From Novosphingobium chloroacetimidivorans (lineage in GTDB: Bacteria > Pseudomonadota > Alphaproteobacteria > Sphingomonadales > Sphingomonadaceae): DNA of 64,000 bases. Under the pieces are notes generated by a model. The model did not search any database. It was given only the letters and a program-made list of their open reading frames with translations, and was not told the origin of the DNA. The stretch lies in NCBI RefSeq assembly GCF_014204535.1, contig NZ_JACHLR010000004.1:268368-332367 (forward strand). The letters run 5' to 3'. Shown piece after piece: positions 25,042-33,550 of this stretch. The stretch's first letter is position 1, and each line of letters begins with the position of its first letter. The position numbers were made by a program, and so were the translations under genes.

Positions 25042-26439
25042 ATGCTTGCCGTCATGTCCCCCGCCGCCAGCCCGCGCGAAGTCGCCAACCAGCGCCTGCT
25101 CTCCCGCCTGCGCCGCGCCGCTTCGCGCGCGAGCCTTTCCAACCCGCGCAATGCGGGGCTGCATGTCACCCCGCCGACGATCACCGACAACGGCGCGACC
25201 AGCCCGCCGATCACCGCCGCCAATCCCTACGCCTGCAATGCCGTGAGCCAGGGCGTGTGGCACGTCGTCGGTGGCCGCTATGGCAGCGCCGGCCGCATCG
25301 CTGCCGGCGTGCAGGACGCGCTCGGCAACGAGCTCAACACGTACGCCCGCTGGGAAGTCATGGCGGACAGCCGGTACTTCACCGCGCGGGTCGGGCCGAC
25401 CACCATGCCCTACCGCTTCATCGTCGATGGTCGCTACGTGTCGCTGACCGGAACGGTGCTGGCGACCACGTCGGGTAATACCGACCAGTATCTGACCCTC
25501 GATTTCGGCTCCCGCAGCGTGCGGCGCATCGTCGTCGAGGCGATGCGCACCGGGCGACTGAACGGCGGTTACGTCGAGGATGGCGCCTCGCTCTGGCCGG
25601 TCGATGCCAGCGAGACGCCGCATGGCGTGTTCCTGGGTGACAGCTACGTCTTCGGCTCGGGGCCGGACTTTACCGCCGATGGCGTCGCCGTGCAGATGGC
25701 CGATCGCATGGGCGTGGCGTTGCAGGCGAGCGGATCGGGCGGCACCGGCTGGAACCAGACCGCGACCGGCATCCACCGCTTCGACCAGCGGATCGCGGGC
25801 GGTGACCTGACGGTGGGTTATCGCGCGCCGGAGGTCGTGTTCCTGCACGCCTCGGTCAACGACGCCTACATCGGCCAGAACGCGGCGACCTTGCAGGCCC
25901 ATGCTCTGGCCGGCCTGCGCGCGGCGCGTGCGCAGTTGCCCGGCGTGCCGATCGTCGTGTTCGGCTGCATCGCCGCGCCCAATCGCACGGCCGCCACGGT
26001 CACGGTGGCCGAGAGCGCGGTGGCCGCAGCGGTCACCGCCTTCGCCGATCCGCTGTGCCGCTTCGTTCCGGTCGACAGCGATCCAGGCGGCAAGTGGGTC
26101 AGCGGTCTGGGCTCGGAGCTGCGCTTCACCGCTCCGCTGACCGCCGCCATCAGCGCCACGCTGGCGACGGCCTGGCCGGCGGGCAGTTCGGCATCGACTT
26201 ACACGATCCTGTTCTCCGACGGTTCCACTCGCCTGGCGACGCTGACGCAGAACGCCACGAGCGTCAGCTGGACCGGCGCAGTCACCGCCGGGGCTACCGC
26301 CATGGTGCGCCAGACCGAGGGCAACCCGCGCTTTACCATGCACGCCGACTGGATCCACCCGAGCAACTACGGCGCGGCGTACCTTGGCGAACGCTACGCC
26401 CGTGGCGCCCTCGCGGCATTGGAGGCGATGCTGGGATGA
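25042..26439 (+). CDS. SGNH/GDSL-type hydrolase in the polysaccharide operon
   Basis: A 465-residue protein. Block I is FLGDSYVFGSG (nucleophile Ser, about residue 200), an Asn-containing block is SVNDAYIG (about 275) and the C-terminal catalytic pair is DWIHPSNYGAAYLGERY (Asp and His, about 440), so the SGNH catalytic set is present. The first 190 residues form a separate beta-rich region without known motif, and an Ig-like or beta domain appears to be inserted before the final block. SGNH enzymes in glycan clusters usually add or remove acyl groups. No clear signal peptide was seen, so its location is unclear. The next gene starts in an ATGA overlap. Confidence 0.78.
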   Translation: MLAVMSPAASPREVANQRLLSRLRRAASRASLSNPRNAGLHVTPPTITDNGATSPPITAANPYACNAVSQGVWHVVGGRYGSAGRIAAGVQDALGNELNTYARWEVMADSRYFTARVGPTTMPYRFIVDGRYVSLTGTVLATTSGNTDQYLTLDFGSRSVRRIVVEAMRTGRLNGGYVEDGASLWPVDASETPHGVFLGDSYVFGSGPDFTADGVAVQMADRMGVALQASGSGGTGWNQTATGIHRFDQRIAGGDLTVGYRAPEVVFLHASVNDAYIGQNAATLQAHALAGLRAARAQLPGVPIVVFGCIAAPNRTAATVTVAESAVAAAVTAFADPLCRFVPVDSDPGGKWVSGLGSELRFTAPLTAAISATLATAWPAGSSASTYTILFSDGSTRLATLTQNATSVSWTGAVTAGATAMVRQTEGNPRFTMHADWIHPSNYGAAYLGERYARGALAALEAMLG

Positions 26440-27608
26440 CCGATGCGTGCGGCCATGGCGAGGCTCTGACGACGGCGACGCACATGCGCGTCGCCGTCGT
26501 CTACCATGCCTGGCCGCACTATCGTGAGCCGGTGATGCGGGCGATGGATTGCAGCCGGTCCATTGCCTACGACTTCTACGGCAGCGGCGAGGCGCTGGAG
26601 GGCGTGCTGCACGCCGACCCGCATGCCGTCAGCCGCTTCGTACCCGCGCCGTTCCGTCGCTGGCGCAATCTGGTCTGGCAACCCGGCGCGGTGCGCGCGG
26701 CGATGACCGGGCGTTATCAGGCGCTGATCCTGTTCGCCGATCCCAACTTCGCCTCAACCTGGGTCGCGGCGGCGATCGCCCGCCTGCGTGGTCGGCCGGT
26801 GTTGTTCTGGGGACACGGCTGGCTGAAGCCGGAGGGCAGGGCCAAGCGGGCGATGCGCAGCGCCTACTTCGCGCTCTCGCATCGGCTCCTCGTCTACGCC
26901 GAGCGCGGACGCCGGCTCGGTGTCGCCGCCGGCTTCGCGCCAGAGCGGATCACGGTGGTCTACAACAGCCTCGACGTCGAGCGTGCCGATGCGTTGGTCG
27001 CTGCGATCGAGGACGGGTCCCTGGCGGCTTGCCCGCAGGCGCTGTTCCCGGACACTTCGCACCCGCTGCTGATCTGCACGGCACGGCTGACCGCGAAGTG
27101 CCGGTTCGACTTGCTTCTGCAGGCCGCCGCCCGCCTCTCGGCGCAAGACCGGCCGGTGAACGTGTTGCTCATCGGGGATGGGCCAGAGCGCGGACGCCTC
27201 GAAGCTCTTGCGCAGGCGCTCGGCGTAAGCGCGCACTTCCTGGGCGCCTGTCATGACGAAGCGATCGTCGGTCCGATGATCTACCATGCCGACCTGACCG
27301 TCTCGCCGGGCAAGATCGGTCTCACCGCGATGCACAGCCTGATGTACGGCACGCCCGCCATCACTCACGGCGACTTCGACGCGCAGATGCCCGAGGTCGA
27401 AGCGATCGAAGCGGGCGTGACCGGCGCTTTCTTCTGCCGCGACGATGCCGACGATCTTGCCGCCACGATCGCGCAGTGGCTCGCCCAGGCGCCGCCGCGC
27501 GCGCAGGTTCGCGCCGCCGCGCGCGCTGCGATCCACGCCAAGTGGACGCCGCAGGTGCAGGCGCGGATCATCGAACAAGCCGTACTGGAGGTTGCCGGCC
27601 ATGCCTGA
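26436..27608 (+). CDS. Glycosyltransferase (GT-B, GT4 type)
   Basis: A 390-residue glycosyltransferase. ATG 26436 overlaps the previous stop (ATGA); an internal ATG at 26484 (MRVAVVYHAW) is an alternative start. The C-terminal domain has LLICTARLTAKCRFDLLLQAA, VLLIGDGPERGRLEAL and the SPGKIGLTAMHSLMYGTPAI region. The N-terminal part contains FWGHGWLKPEG. Substrates are unknown. Its stop overlaps the start of the following acyltransferase by 8 bases. Confidence 0.85.
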   Translation: MTDACGHGEALTTATHMRVAVVYHAWPHYREPVMRAMDCSRSIAYDFYGSGEALEGVLHADPHAVSRFVPAPFRRWRNLVWQPGAVRAAMTGRYQALILFADPNFASTWVAAAIARLRGRPVLFWGHGWLKPEGRAKRAMRSAYFALSHRLLVYAERGRRLGVAAGFAPERITVVYNSLDVERADALVAAIEDGSLAACPQALFPDTSHPLLICTARLTAKCRFDLLLQAAARLSAQDRPVNVLLIGDGPERGRLEALAQALGVSAHFLGACHDEAIVGPMIYHADLTVSPGKIGLTAMHSLMYGTPAITHGDFDAQMPEVEAIEAGVTGAFFCRDDADDLAATIAQWLAQAPPRAQVRAAARAAIHAKWTPQVQARIIEQAVLEVAGHA

Positions 27609-28212
27609 GCGCGCGCTTCTCACGCAAGTGCCCGAACCGCAGCGCGTGACGGACGCCATGATCGTCCGCTGCCGCGCCGAGGTCGAGGGCAGCGCCAAGG
27701 CGGCGGTGCGCCGGCTGCTGCTGCCCTGGCTGCGCCGGCGGTTCCGGTTCGCGGAACTGGGCGAGGGATTTCAGTGGGGCGCGGAACTGATCGTTGGCGC
27801 GGGCAGCCGGGTCGGCCGCTTCGCCTACCTCGGCCCCGGCTTCGCCTCGCACGGACCTGTCGTGGTGGGAGACTTGTGCATGGTGGCGGCGGGGTGCCGG
27901 ATCGTCGGCGCGGACCATGTGTTCGATCGAGCGGGTACGCCGACGCGGCTCGCCCGTCCGGACACGCCGCGCCAGGTGACGACCTTCGGGGCCGATGCCT
28001 GGATCGGCGAGCGGGTGACGATCCGCGAAGGCGTCACCATCGGTGCGGGCGCGGTGGTCGGCTCCGCCGCCACCGTCGTCCGCGACGTGCCGGCCTACGC
28101 TGTCGTGGCGGGCACCCCGGCCCGTCTTGTCCGCGAGCGTTTCGGACCGCGCGAGCGCATGCTGCACGAACAGGTTGTGACCGGGCGTTCGGCCCTGGAG
28201 GTGGCCGCGTGA
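27601..28212 (+). CDS. Hexapeptide-repeat acyltransferase
   Basis: A 203-residue left-handed beta-helix protein. Hexapeptide turns are visible from about residue 60 on (GAGSRVGRFAYLGPG, then ERVTIREGVTIGAGAVVGSAATVV), ending in the common cap DVPAYAVVAGTPARLV. The family transfers acetyl or other acyl groups from CoA to sugars or nucleotide sugars in the cytosol. It most likely acetylates a sugar of the repeat unit. It overlaps both neighbours. Confidence 0.86.
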   Translation: MPERALLTQVPEPQRVTDAMIVRCRAEVEGSAKAAVRRLLLPWLRRRFRFAELGEGFQWGAELIVGAGSRVGRFAYLGPGFASHGPVVVGDLCMVAAGCRIVGADHVFDRAGTPTRLARPDTPRQVTTFGADAWIGERVTIREGVTIGAGAVVGSAATVVRDVPAYAVVAGTPARLVRERFGPRERMLHEQVVTGRSALEVAA

Positions 28213-29192
28213 TCCGCGCTCTGGTGCCGGGGAAGGCGGCTGTGGTGCCCGCCAGCGGAGGCTCGGTCCGCGATGGCTTCCTGCCGGGTGTGACCACAGT
28301 CATCCTCACCTTCGACGAGGAGCCGCACATCGCCCGCGCTATCGAGAGCGCGCGCAGGTTCTCGCGCGAGGTGCTGGTGGTCGACTCGTTCTCGCGCGAC
28401 CGCACCGTCGAGATCGCGCGGTCGCTGGGTGCGCGGGTCGTGCAGAACGCCTGGGTCAACTACGCGCGCCAGTTCCGCTTCGCGCTGGAGGAGTGCGGCA
28501 TCCGCACCGAGTGGATCCTGCGGCTCGATGCGGATGAGCTGATCGGCGAGGATCTCGCCGTGCGCCTTGGCGAGACATTGCCGCGCTTGCACCCGGACGT
28601 GACCGGCGTGGTGCTCAGCCGGCGGCATCATTTCATGGGCCGATGGGTGCGGCATGGCGGACGCTATCCGCTCCGGCTGCTGCGGCTCTGGCGCAACGGC
28701 CTGGGCGAAGTCGAGGACCGCTGGATGGACGAGCATGTGCGGGTGCGCAGCGGCCGCACCATCGCCCTGCGGGGGCTGTTTGCCGATGCCTGCGAGCGCG
28801 ACGTCGCCTTCTTCGTCGCCAAGCACAACGGCTATGCGGCGCGCGAGGCGATCGACGTGCTCGATCGCAGGTACGGCCTGTTCGGCCCGCGCCCCACCCT
28901 GACCTGCGCCGCGAGTGGCTGGCAGGCGCGTCTCAAGCGGCTGGCGAAGGAGGGCATCTACAACCGCTTGCCTTTCGGCGTCGGGCCGATCGCCTACTTC
29001 CTGTACCGCTACGTCCTGCAGCTGGGCTTCCTCGATGGCCGGGCGGGACTGGTCTACCATGTGCTGCAAGGCTTCTGGTACCGCTTCCTGGTCGACGTGC
29101 GCGTGCTCGAACTGGAACGGGCGATGCGCGGATGCGGGACTCGCGACGAGCGGCTCGCCGCGTTGCGCCAGGCGACGGGGTTGAAGCTGTGA
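28209..29192 (+). CDS. Glycosyltransferase family 2
   Basis: A 327-residue GT-A enzyme starting at a GTG that overlaps the previous stop (GTGA). VTTVILTFDEEPHIARAIES and VLVVDSFSRDRTVEIARSLGA open the Rossmann-like domain. The metal-binding DxD-type motif is RLDADE (about residue 107). The C-terminal third has hydrophobic stretches (PIAYFLYRYVLQLGF) that suggest membrane attachment. This is the layout of WcaA/WaaE-like transferases. Confidence 0.87.
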   Translation: MIRALVPGKAAVVPASGGSVRDGFLPGVTTVILTFDEEPHIARAIESARRFSREVLVVDSFSRDRTVEIARSLGARVVQNAWVNYARQFRFALEECGIRTEWILRLDADELIGEDLAVRLGETLPRLHPDVTGVVLSRRHHFMGRWVRHGGRYPLRLLRLWRNGLGEVEDRWMDEHVRVRSGRTIALRGLFADACERDVAFFVAKHNGYAAREAIDVLDRRYGLFGPRPTLTCAASGWQARLKRLAKEGIYNRLPFGVGPIAYFLYRYVLQLGFLDGRAGLVYHVLQGFWYRFLVDVRVLELERAMRGCGTRDERLAALRQATGLKL

Positions 29193-29803
29193 CCCTGGCG
29201 GCACGCGCGTCCGCTCCCAACCCGGTGCTGGATGCTCGCGAAACCAGCCCGCGCACCGGTGGTGCCAGCTTCACCCTGCGGCTGCGGATCGCGCGCGTGA
29301 TGTTCGGCCTGTGCTGGCTGCTGCTGGCCGCCTGGACGCCGCCGGCCTTGCGCGGCTGGCGCCGGCTGCTGCTGCGCGCGTTCGGGGCGAAGCTGGGCCG
29401 CGGCGCGAACGTCTATGCCAGCGCGCGCATCTGGCACCCGGCCCACCTCGTCATGGGCGACTATGCGACGATCGGCCGAAGGGTGAACTGCTACAACCAG
29501 GCCATGGTGAGCCTGGGTGACTACGCCGTGGTCTCGCAGGACGCGACGCTGTGCGCCGGCACCCACGACTACGACGATCCCGAGTTCCAGCTGCACACCC
29601 GCCCGATCGCTCTGGGTCCACATAGCTGGGTCGCGGCGGAGGCCTTCGTCGGTCCGGGAGTGGTGGTCGGCGACTATGCCGTGCTGGGCGCGCGCGGTGT
29701 CGCCATGCGCGATCTTGCCGCCGGCATGGTCCATGCCGGCCATCCCGCCGTGCCGATCAAGCGCCGCGCGCTCGCGCCGGACAGGCCCAAGTCCGTCGCA
29801 TGA
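29189..29803 (+). CDS. Acetyltransferase, WcaF-like
   Basis: A 204-residue left-handed beta-helix acetyltransferase with a GTG start overlapping the previous stop. A hydrophobic N-terminal stretch (MFGLCWLLLAAWTP, about residues 35-50) precedes hexapeptide turns and CAGTHDYDDPEFQLHTRPIA, the block typical of colanic-acid WcaF and related serine/sugar acetyltransferases. It is the second acyltransferase in the operon, suggesting at least two acylated positions in the polymer. Confidence 0.87.
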   Translation: MTLAARASAPNPVLDARETSPRTGGASFTLRLRIARVMFGLCWLLLAAWTPPALRGWRRLLLRAFGAKLGRGANVYASARIWHPAHLVMGDYATIGRRVNCYNQAMVSLGDYAVVSQDATLCAGTHDYDDPEFQLHTRPIALGPHSWVAAEAFVGPGVVVGDYAVLGARGVAMRDLAAGMVHAGHPAVPIKRRALAPDRPKSVA

Positions 29804-31149
29804 TGCATCTCATCCTCTGGACGCTGTACCTGGGCGGAGTCGCGATCAACCTGCACATGTTCGCACGCATCGACCTGTCGCGGCTCGACTTCCTGGACGG
29901 TATCCTGATCGGCCAAGGCTATTACGTCATCGTGCCGCTGGGCGTCTTCCTGGCGACCGGGCAGGCGGAGGTTCCCGACCTGCACCTTGTCTACCGGCCC
30001 TATGGCGACCTTGCGACTACCGGCATGCTGATCGGCGGCATGTACCTGTTCCCGGCACTGCGGACCGCCTTCGGCCGCGTCCATCCCGAACGTCCCGATC
30101 GCAGCGACCCGCGCATGGTCTCCACCGTGGTCATGCTGTTCATCGTGACCGGCGCGGTGTCGTTCATGCTCACCGGTCTTGCGAGCGGCGGCCACTGGCA
30201 GGAGAACGTCGACGGCGCCTTCGCCAACCCGGCTTTCCTGCCGATCAAATACGCCGCCAACGTGGCGCGCAACGCGGTCTTCGCGGTGCTGCTGTACCGT
30301 GTGACGCGCGGGGAGATGACGATCGGCCTGGCGCTCCTGGCCGGCCTCATGCTGGCGCTGATCGACCTGTTCACCACCTTCAACCGCATCACTGCTGTCT
30401 ACCTGCTGATCATGGCCATGCTGTTGATGAAGCGGATGCCGGTGCGCCTGATTCTGGTGGCCGCAGGAAGCCTGGTCGGCCTGTCCGCCTTCAGCACGGT
30501 GTGGCCTGCGTTCCGCGGTCTTGCCACCACGCAGGGCTATTCGGCGGCCTCGTTCGCTGAGGCCTGGAACACGGCGCGCCGGGCGCAGGAAATGTCTTCG
30601 GCAAGCCTGGACGCCTCGCTGAACGGCGTGTTCGAATCCTCCAACATCGTCGTGCTCAACTGGATCGTGCAGCACTATGGCGCTGTCGAACGGCCGTTCC
30701 TGTCGTTCGCCATGTTTGCGCGTCCGGTGACTCTGCTGCTGCCGGGGGCGGTGTGGCCGGGCCGGCCGGAAAACTTCGGTCTGTCGTTGGGCGAGGGGAT
30801 CGCGCACATGCCCTCGCTCGCGCTGAACTCTACGCTTTATGGGGAGAGCTTTGCCAACTTCGGCTGGTTCTGGCCGCTTGGGCTCTGCGCCTTCGTGCTG
30901 CTGTGGCACGGTGTCTACCGCGCCATCGCCCCCAACGCGCGCGTGGTGCAGACGATGGGCGCCTTCGCGGCAATCGCGATGTGGCGGTTCGATGCGTCTT
31001 TCGTCGGCTGCGCGGCGCTGCTGACCGGCGCGCTGGTCTGTGCCTTGTGGCTCATCCGGGTCAGCCGGCTCAAGTCGGTGGGCCACTTCTACTTCCTCAG
31101 CGCCGCGAGCGTCGTCTCCGCAGGGTTCCTGGCGGGTCAGATTCGGTGA
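29800..31149 (+). CDS. Polysaccharide polymerase, Wzy-like membrane protein
   Basis: A 449-residue protein with about ten to twelve membrane segments and a large loop between residues about 235 and 320. This layout is that of O-antigen/exopolysaccharide polymerases, which join repeat units at the periplasmic face. Sequence conservation in the family is low, so the assignment rests on topology, size and its place next to the flippase gene. It begins in an ATGA overlap with the acetyltransferase. Confidence 0.7.
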   Translation: MMHLILWTLYLGGVAINLHMFARIDLSRLDFLDGILIGQGYYVIVPLGVFLATGQAEVPDLHLVYRPYGDLATTGMLIGGMYLFPALRTAFGRVHPERPDRSDPRMVSTVVMLFIVTGAVSFMLTGLASGGHWQENVDGAFANPAFLPIKYAANVARNAVFAVLLYRVTRGEMTIGLALLAGLMLALIDLFTTFNRITAVYLLIMAMLLMKRMPVRLILVAAGSLVGLSAFSTVWPAFRGLATTQGYSAASFAEAWNTARRAQEMSSASLDASLNGVFESSNIVVLNWIVQHYGAVERPFLSFAMFARPVTLLLPGAVWPGRPENFGLSLGEGIAHMPSLALNSTLYGESFANFGWFWPLGLCAFVLLWHGVYRAIAPNARVVQTMGAFAAIAMWRFDASFVGCAALLTGALVCALWLIRVSRLKSVGHFYFLSAASVVSAGFLAGQIR

Positions 31150-32498
31150 TCCGGCGCGTGGCGGCCGGCATCGGCATGACGGCGTTCGACAAGCTGGTGG
31201 TCGCCGGTACGCAACTGCTGCTGGTGCCGATCCTTGCGGGTCATTGGGGGCTGGAACTCTACGGCCAGTGGCTGATCCTGGCGACGCTGCCTCAGTTCCT
31301 CAGCATCAGCGACTTCGGCTTCGCGACGGCGGCCGGCACGCGCATGACCATGGCAGCGGCACAAGGCGACCGCCAGGAAGCGATGCGGATCTTCCAGAGC
31401 GCGTGGCGCGCGATCCTCCTCACCTCTACCGGCATGATCGTGCTCGTCCTGCTGCTGGCATTGTGCCTGCCGAGCGCGCTGTTCGGAGCGCACCCTGTGG
31501 CACCGGTCGAGGACTTGCGCCTGACCATGGCGGTGCTGGGGCTCTATGGCGTCGTGGCGGTGCAGGGCGGCATCTTCTTCGCAGGCTTTCGCGCCGCGCA
31601 GCTCTTCCCCATCGGCGCGTTCTGGAACGCGATCGTCCTGCTGATCGAGAATGCGGCGCTGATAATCACCGTGGCGTCGGGCGGCGGGCCGCTCGCGGCG
31701 GCATGGGCGTGGCTGGTCGGGCGACTGATCGGGCTCGCCGGGCAGAACTGGCTGCTGCGGCGCAAGGTGCCGTGGCTGACGATCGGCCTGGCGCGGGGTA
31801 GCTGGAAGGAGGCCCGGGCCCTGCTGGCGCCGGCCGGCGCCATCATGCTCATGCCGGTCGCGCAGGCGGTGGTGCTGCAGGGCACCGCGTTGGTCGTCGG
31901 CGCCGTGGCCGGGCAGGGGGCGGTTCCCGTGTTCGCCGCGGCGCGCACGCTGTCGCGGGTCGGCATGCAGCTGTGCTGGATCGTCAGCACACCCTTGATG
32001 CCCGAGTTCTCCGCCGCGGCTGCGCGCGAGGACCGGCAGGCGATGGCGGCGATGGTGCTGGCACTGATGCTGGTCTCGGCGGCGCTGGTGCTGCCTTATG
32101 CGCTGGGGTTCGCGCTTCTCGGCGGCCCGGCGATCGCGCTGTGGACCCACGGTGCGATCCAGGCCCCTGCGGCGCTGGTCGCGGCGATGGGCCTGGCGAT
32201 CGCGGCGGGAGGACTATGGTATCCGCTTTCCACCCTGATGCTCGCGCGCGATCGGCAGGCGCGGTACACCGGCTGGTACCTCGCCTTGTCGCTGGCGAGT
32301 CTGTCGCTAGCGGGGGGGCTGGTCGCCATGCTGGGAGTAAGCGGCGGCGGCATCGGCCTTGCCGTGCTCGATCTGGCCATGCTGGTCGTGGTCGCGCGGC
32401 TCGCCTGCCGTCATCTCGCCACGCCAGCCGAACTGCGCCAGGCATGCCGGGCAGTGTGGCGGACCATCCAAGCACGCAGGGCAAGGCTCGCCAGATAG
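31146..32498 (+). CDS. Polysaccharide flippase, Wzx-like
   Basis: A 450-residue membrane protein with about twelve to fourteen helices. GTG 31146 overlaps the polymerase stop (GTGA). The N-terminus, GIGMTAFDKLVVAGTQLLLV and YGQWLILATLPQFLSISDFG, resembles Wzx/MurJ-fold flippases that move lipid-linked repeat units across the inner membrane. It is the last gene of the operon. Wzx with Wzy in the same operon points to a Wzx/Wzy-dependent exopolysaccharide or O-antigen. Confidence 0.86.
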   Translation: MIRRVAAGIGMTAFDKLVVAGTQLLLVPILAGHWGLELYGQWLILATLPQFLSISDFGFATAAGTRMTMAAAQGDRQEAMRIFQSAWRAILLTSTGMIVLVLLLALCLPSALFGAHPVAPVEDLRLTMAVLGLYGVVAVQGGIFFAGFRAAQLFPIGAFWNAIVLLIENAALIITVASGGGPLAAAWAWLVGRLIGLAGQNWLLRRKVPWLTIGLARGSWKEARALLAPAGAIMLMPVAQAVVLQGTALVVGAVAGQGAVPVFAAARTLSRVGMQLCWIVSTPLMPEFSAAAAREDRQAMAAMVLALMLVSAALVLPYALGFALLGGPAIALWTHGAIQAPAALVAAMGLAIAAGGLWYPLSTLMLARDRQARYTGWYLALSLASLSLAGGLVAMLGVSGGGIGLAVLDLAMLVVVARLACRHLATPAELRQACRAVWRTIQARRARLAR

Positions 32499-32620
32499 CC
32501 TGGAGCATTTTCAAGTTGACCGTTCACGGTCAACGTCTCGGAAAATGCGGCATCGAGAGCCTGGAGCATTTTCAAGTTGACCGTTCACGGTCGATGGCTC
32601 GGAAAATGCGGCATCGACAA
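32499..32620. repeat. Tandem pair of a 61-bp nested palindrome (family F)
   Basis: Two head-to-tail copies (32499-32559 and 32560-32620) of the same unit. Each has outer arms GCATTTTC/GAAAATGC. In copy 1 there are also inner arms GTTGACCGT/ACGGTCAAC; in copy 2 the right inner arm is mutated (ACGGTCGAT). It starts right after the flippase stop codon and may end that transcript or be a mobile repeat. Confidence 0.88.
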
Positions 32621-32773
32621 ACCTAAATCGTCTTCGCCCATAGTGCATCCGCTTTAGCGGCATTTCCAAGTATGTTTAAGGGTTGTTCATCTTATTACGC
32701 TTTAATACGTAGGCGCCGTAGAAGAGCGTGGAAATACTGGTCGCATCCGAAACTATCCCCAAAGGAGTGTCGT

Positions 32774-32947
32774 ATGCAATTTCTCAAGAGCCTTCGTTCG
32801 GACAAGAAGGGCGCAACCGCCATCGAGTACGGCCTTATCGCAGCCCTGATCGCCGTCGCTGCGATCACTGCCATGGCCGGACTGGGCAGCTCGTTGACCT
32901 CGACGTTCACCAAGACGTCTTCGACCTTGCAGAACAACAACGGCTGA
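32774..32947 (+). CDS. Flp/Fap-type pilin
   Basis: A 57-residue type IVb pilin precursor. A short charged leader (QFLKSLRSDKKG) is followed by the cleavage site G/A and the hydrophobic ATAIEYGLIAALIAVAAITA with the required Glu-5 and Tyr-6. Flp pilins are assembled by Tad systems for adhesion, but no Tad, prepilin peptidase or CpaB-F gene lies in this window. I chose ATG 32774 after AAAGGAGTG. A strong inverted repeat follows. Confidence 0.95.
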   Translation: MQFLKSLRSDKKGATAIEYGLIAALIAVAAITAMAGLGSSLTSTFTKTSSTLQNNNG

Positions 32948-32962
32948 TAACAAGCCGTCATA

Positions 32963-33005
32963 GCCGATGCAGGAGGAGGGCCATGGGTCCTCCTCCTGCA
33001 TCGGC
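32963..33005. terminator. Long inverted repeat, probable bidirectional terminator
   Basis: A perfect 17-bp stem, GCCGATGCAGGAGGAGG (32963-32979) and its inverse (32989-33005), with a 9-base loop. It lies between the pilin stop and the end of the converging broken gene. There is no T run on the plus strand, so it is not a classic intrinsic terminator. Confidence 0.65.
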
Positions 33006-33006
33006 C

Positions 33007-33484
33007 TCAGGCGTCGAACAGTCCTGGCAACACTTCGTCGATCATCAGCGTGTACGCACGCAGGCTGAACCGCCGCATACCATCAGGCTTCACCGGAGCG
33101 TCGTCGTAGCGGCCCGCCAGCTTGAAGGTGGCGCCCGATTTCAGGCGCATGATTTCCCATGCGTAGGAGCGGCACCGCGCCGCCTCGCCGGCGATCTCCA
33201 TCGCTCTCCATCGATCCGATCTCGCCCAGGAAGGCGACCGACTGCCAATCCTGCCACAAGCCGTCCCATGTCGCGCGCAGCGCTGCGTGGCCGCTGGCGT
33301 CGAACAGGTGGCTGGTCCAGCGCCCGTCCGGGGTGAAGCAGCCGAGCCACTGCTCGCCATCGCCACGCCTCGCCATCGCCACGCCTCGCCATCGCCACGC
33401 CTCGCCTCGCCAGCTCGCGTCGGCATAGGTGCCGTACAACTCGCGGATGGCGAACCAATCCTCGATCCTCCCGGTGAACGTCAT
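33007..33484 (-). pseudogene. SnoaL-like (NTF2 fold) protein gene broken by a frameshift
   Basis: The start (MTFTGRIEDWFAIRELYGTYAD, from 33484) and the end (MRLKSGATFKLAGRYDD ... MIDEVLPGLFDA, to 33007) lie in different frames and together make a SnoaL-like/nuclear transport factor 2-fold protein of about 150 residues. The shift coincides with a 10-bp tandem duplication at 33195-33214 (TCTCCATCG repeated). The gene also carries three copies of a 16-bp repeat, inserted in frame near residue 28. As written it cannot make the full protein. A sequencing error at the 10-bp repeat is an alternative. Confidence 0.75.
33354..33405. repeat. 16-bp tandem repeat, three copies
   Basis: The unit CTCGCCATCGCCACGC is repeated head to tail three times around 33354-33405, inside the broken SnoaL-like gene. 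Three copies add 48 bases and so keep the frame; any other number not divisible by three would break it. Confidence 0.85.
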
Positions 33485-33550
33485 GTCCTATCCTCCCGCT
33501 TCTTGCGCCGATGGCGCGGCGTCGAGGTGGAGAGCACAAGGCGGGTGGCG

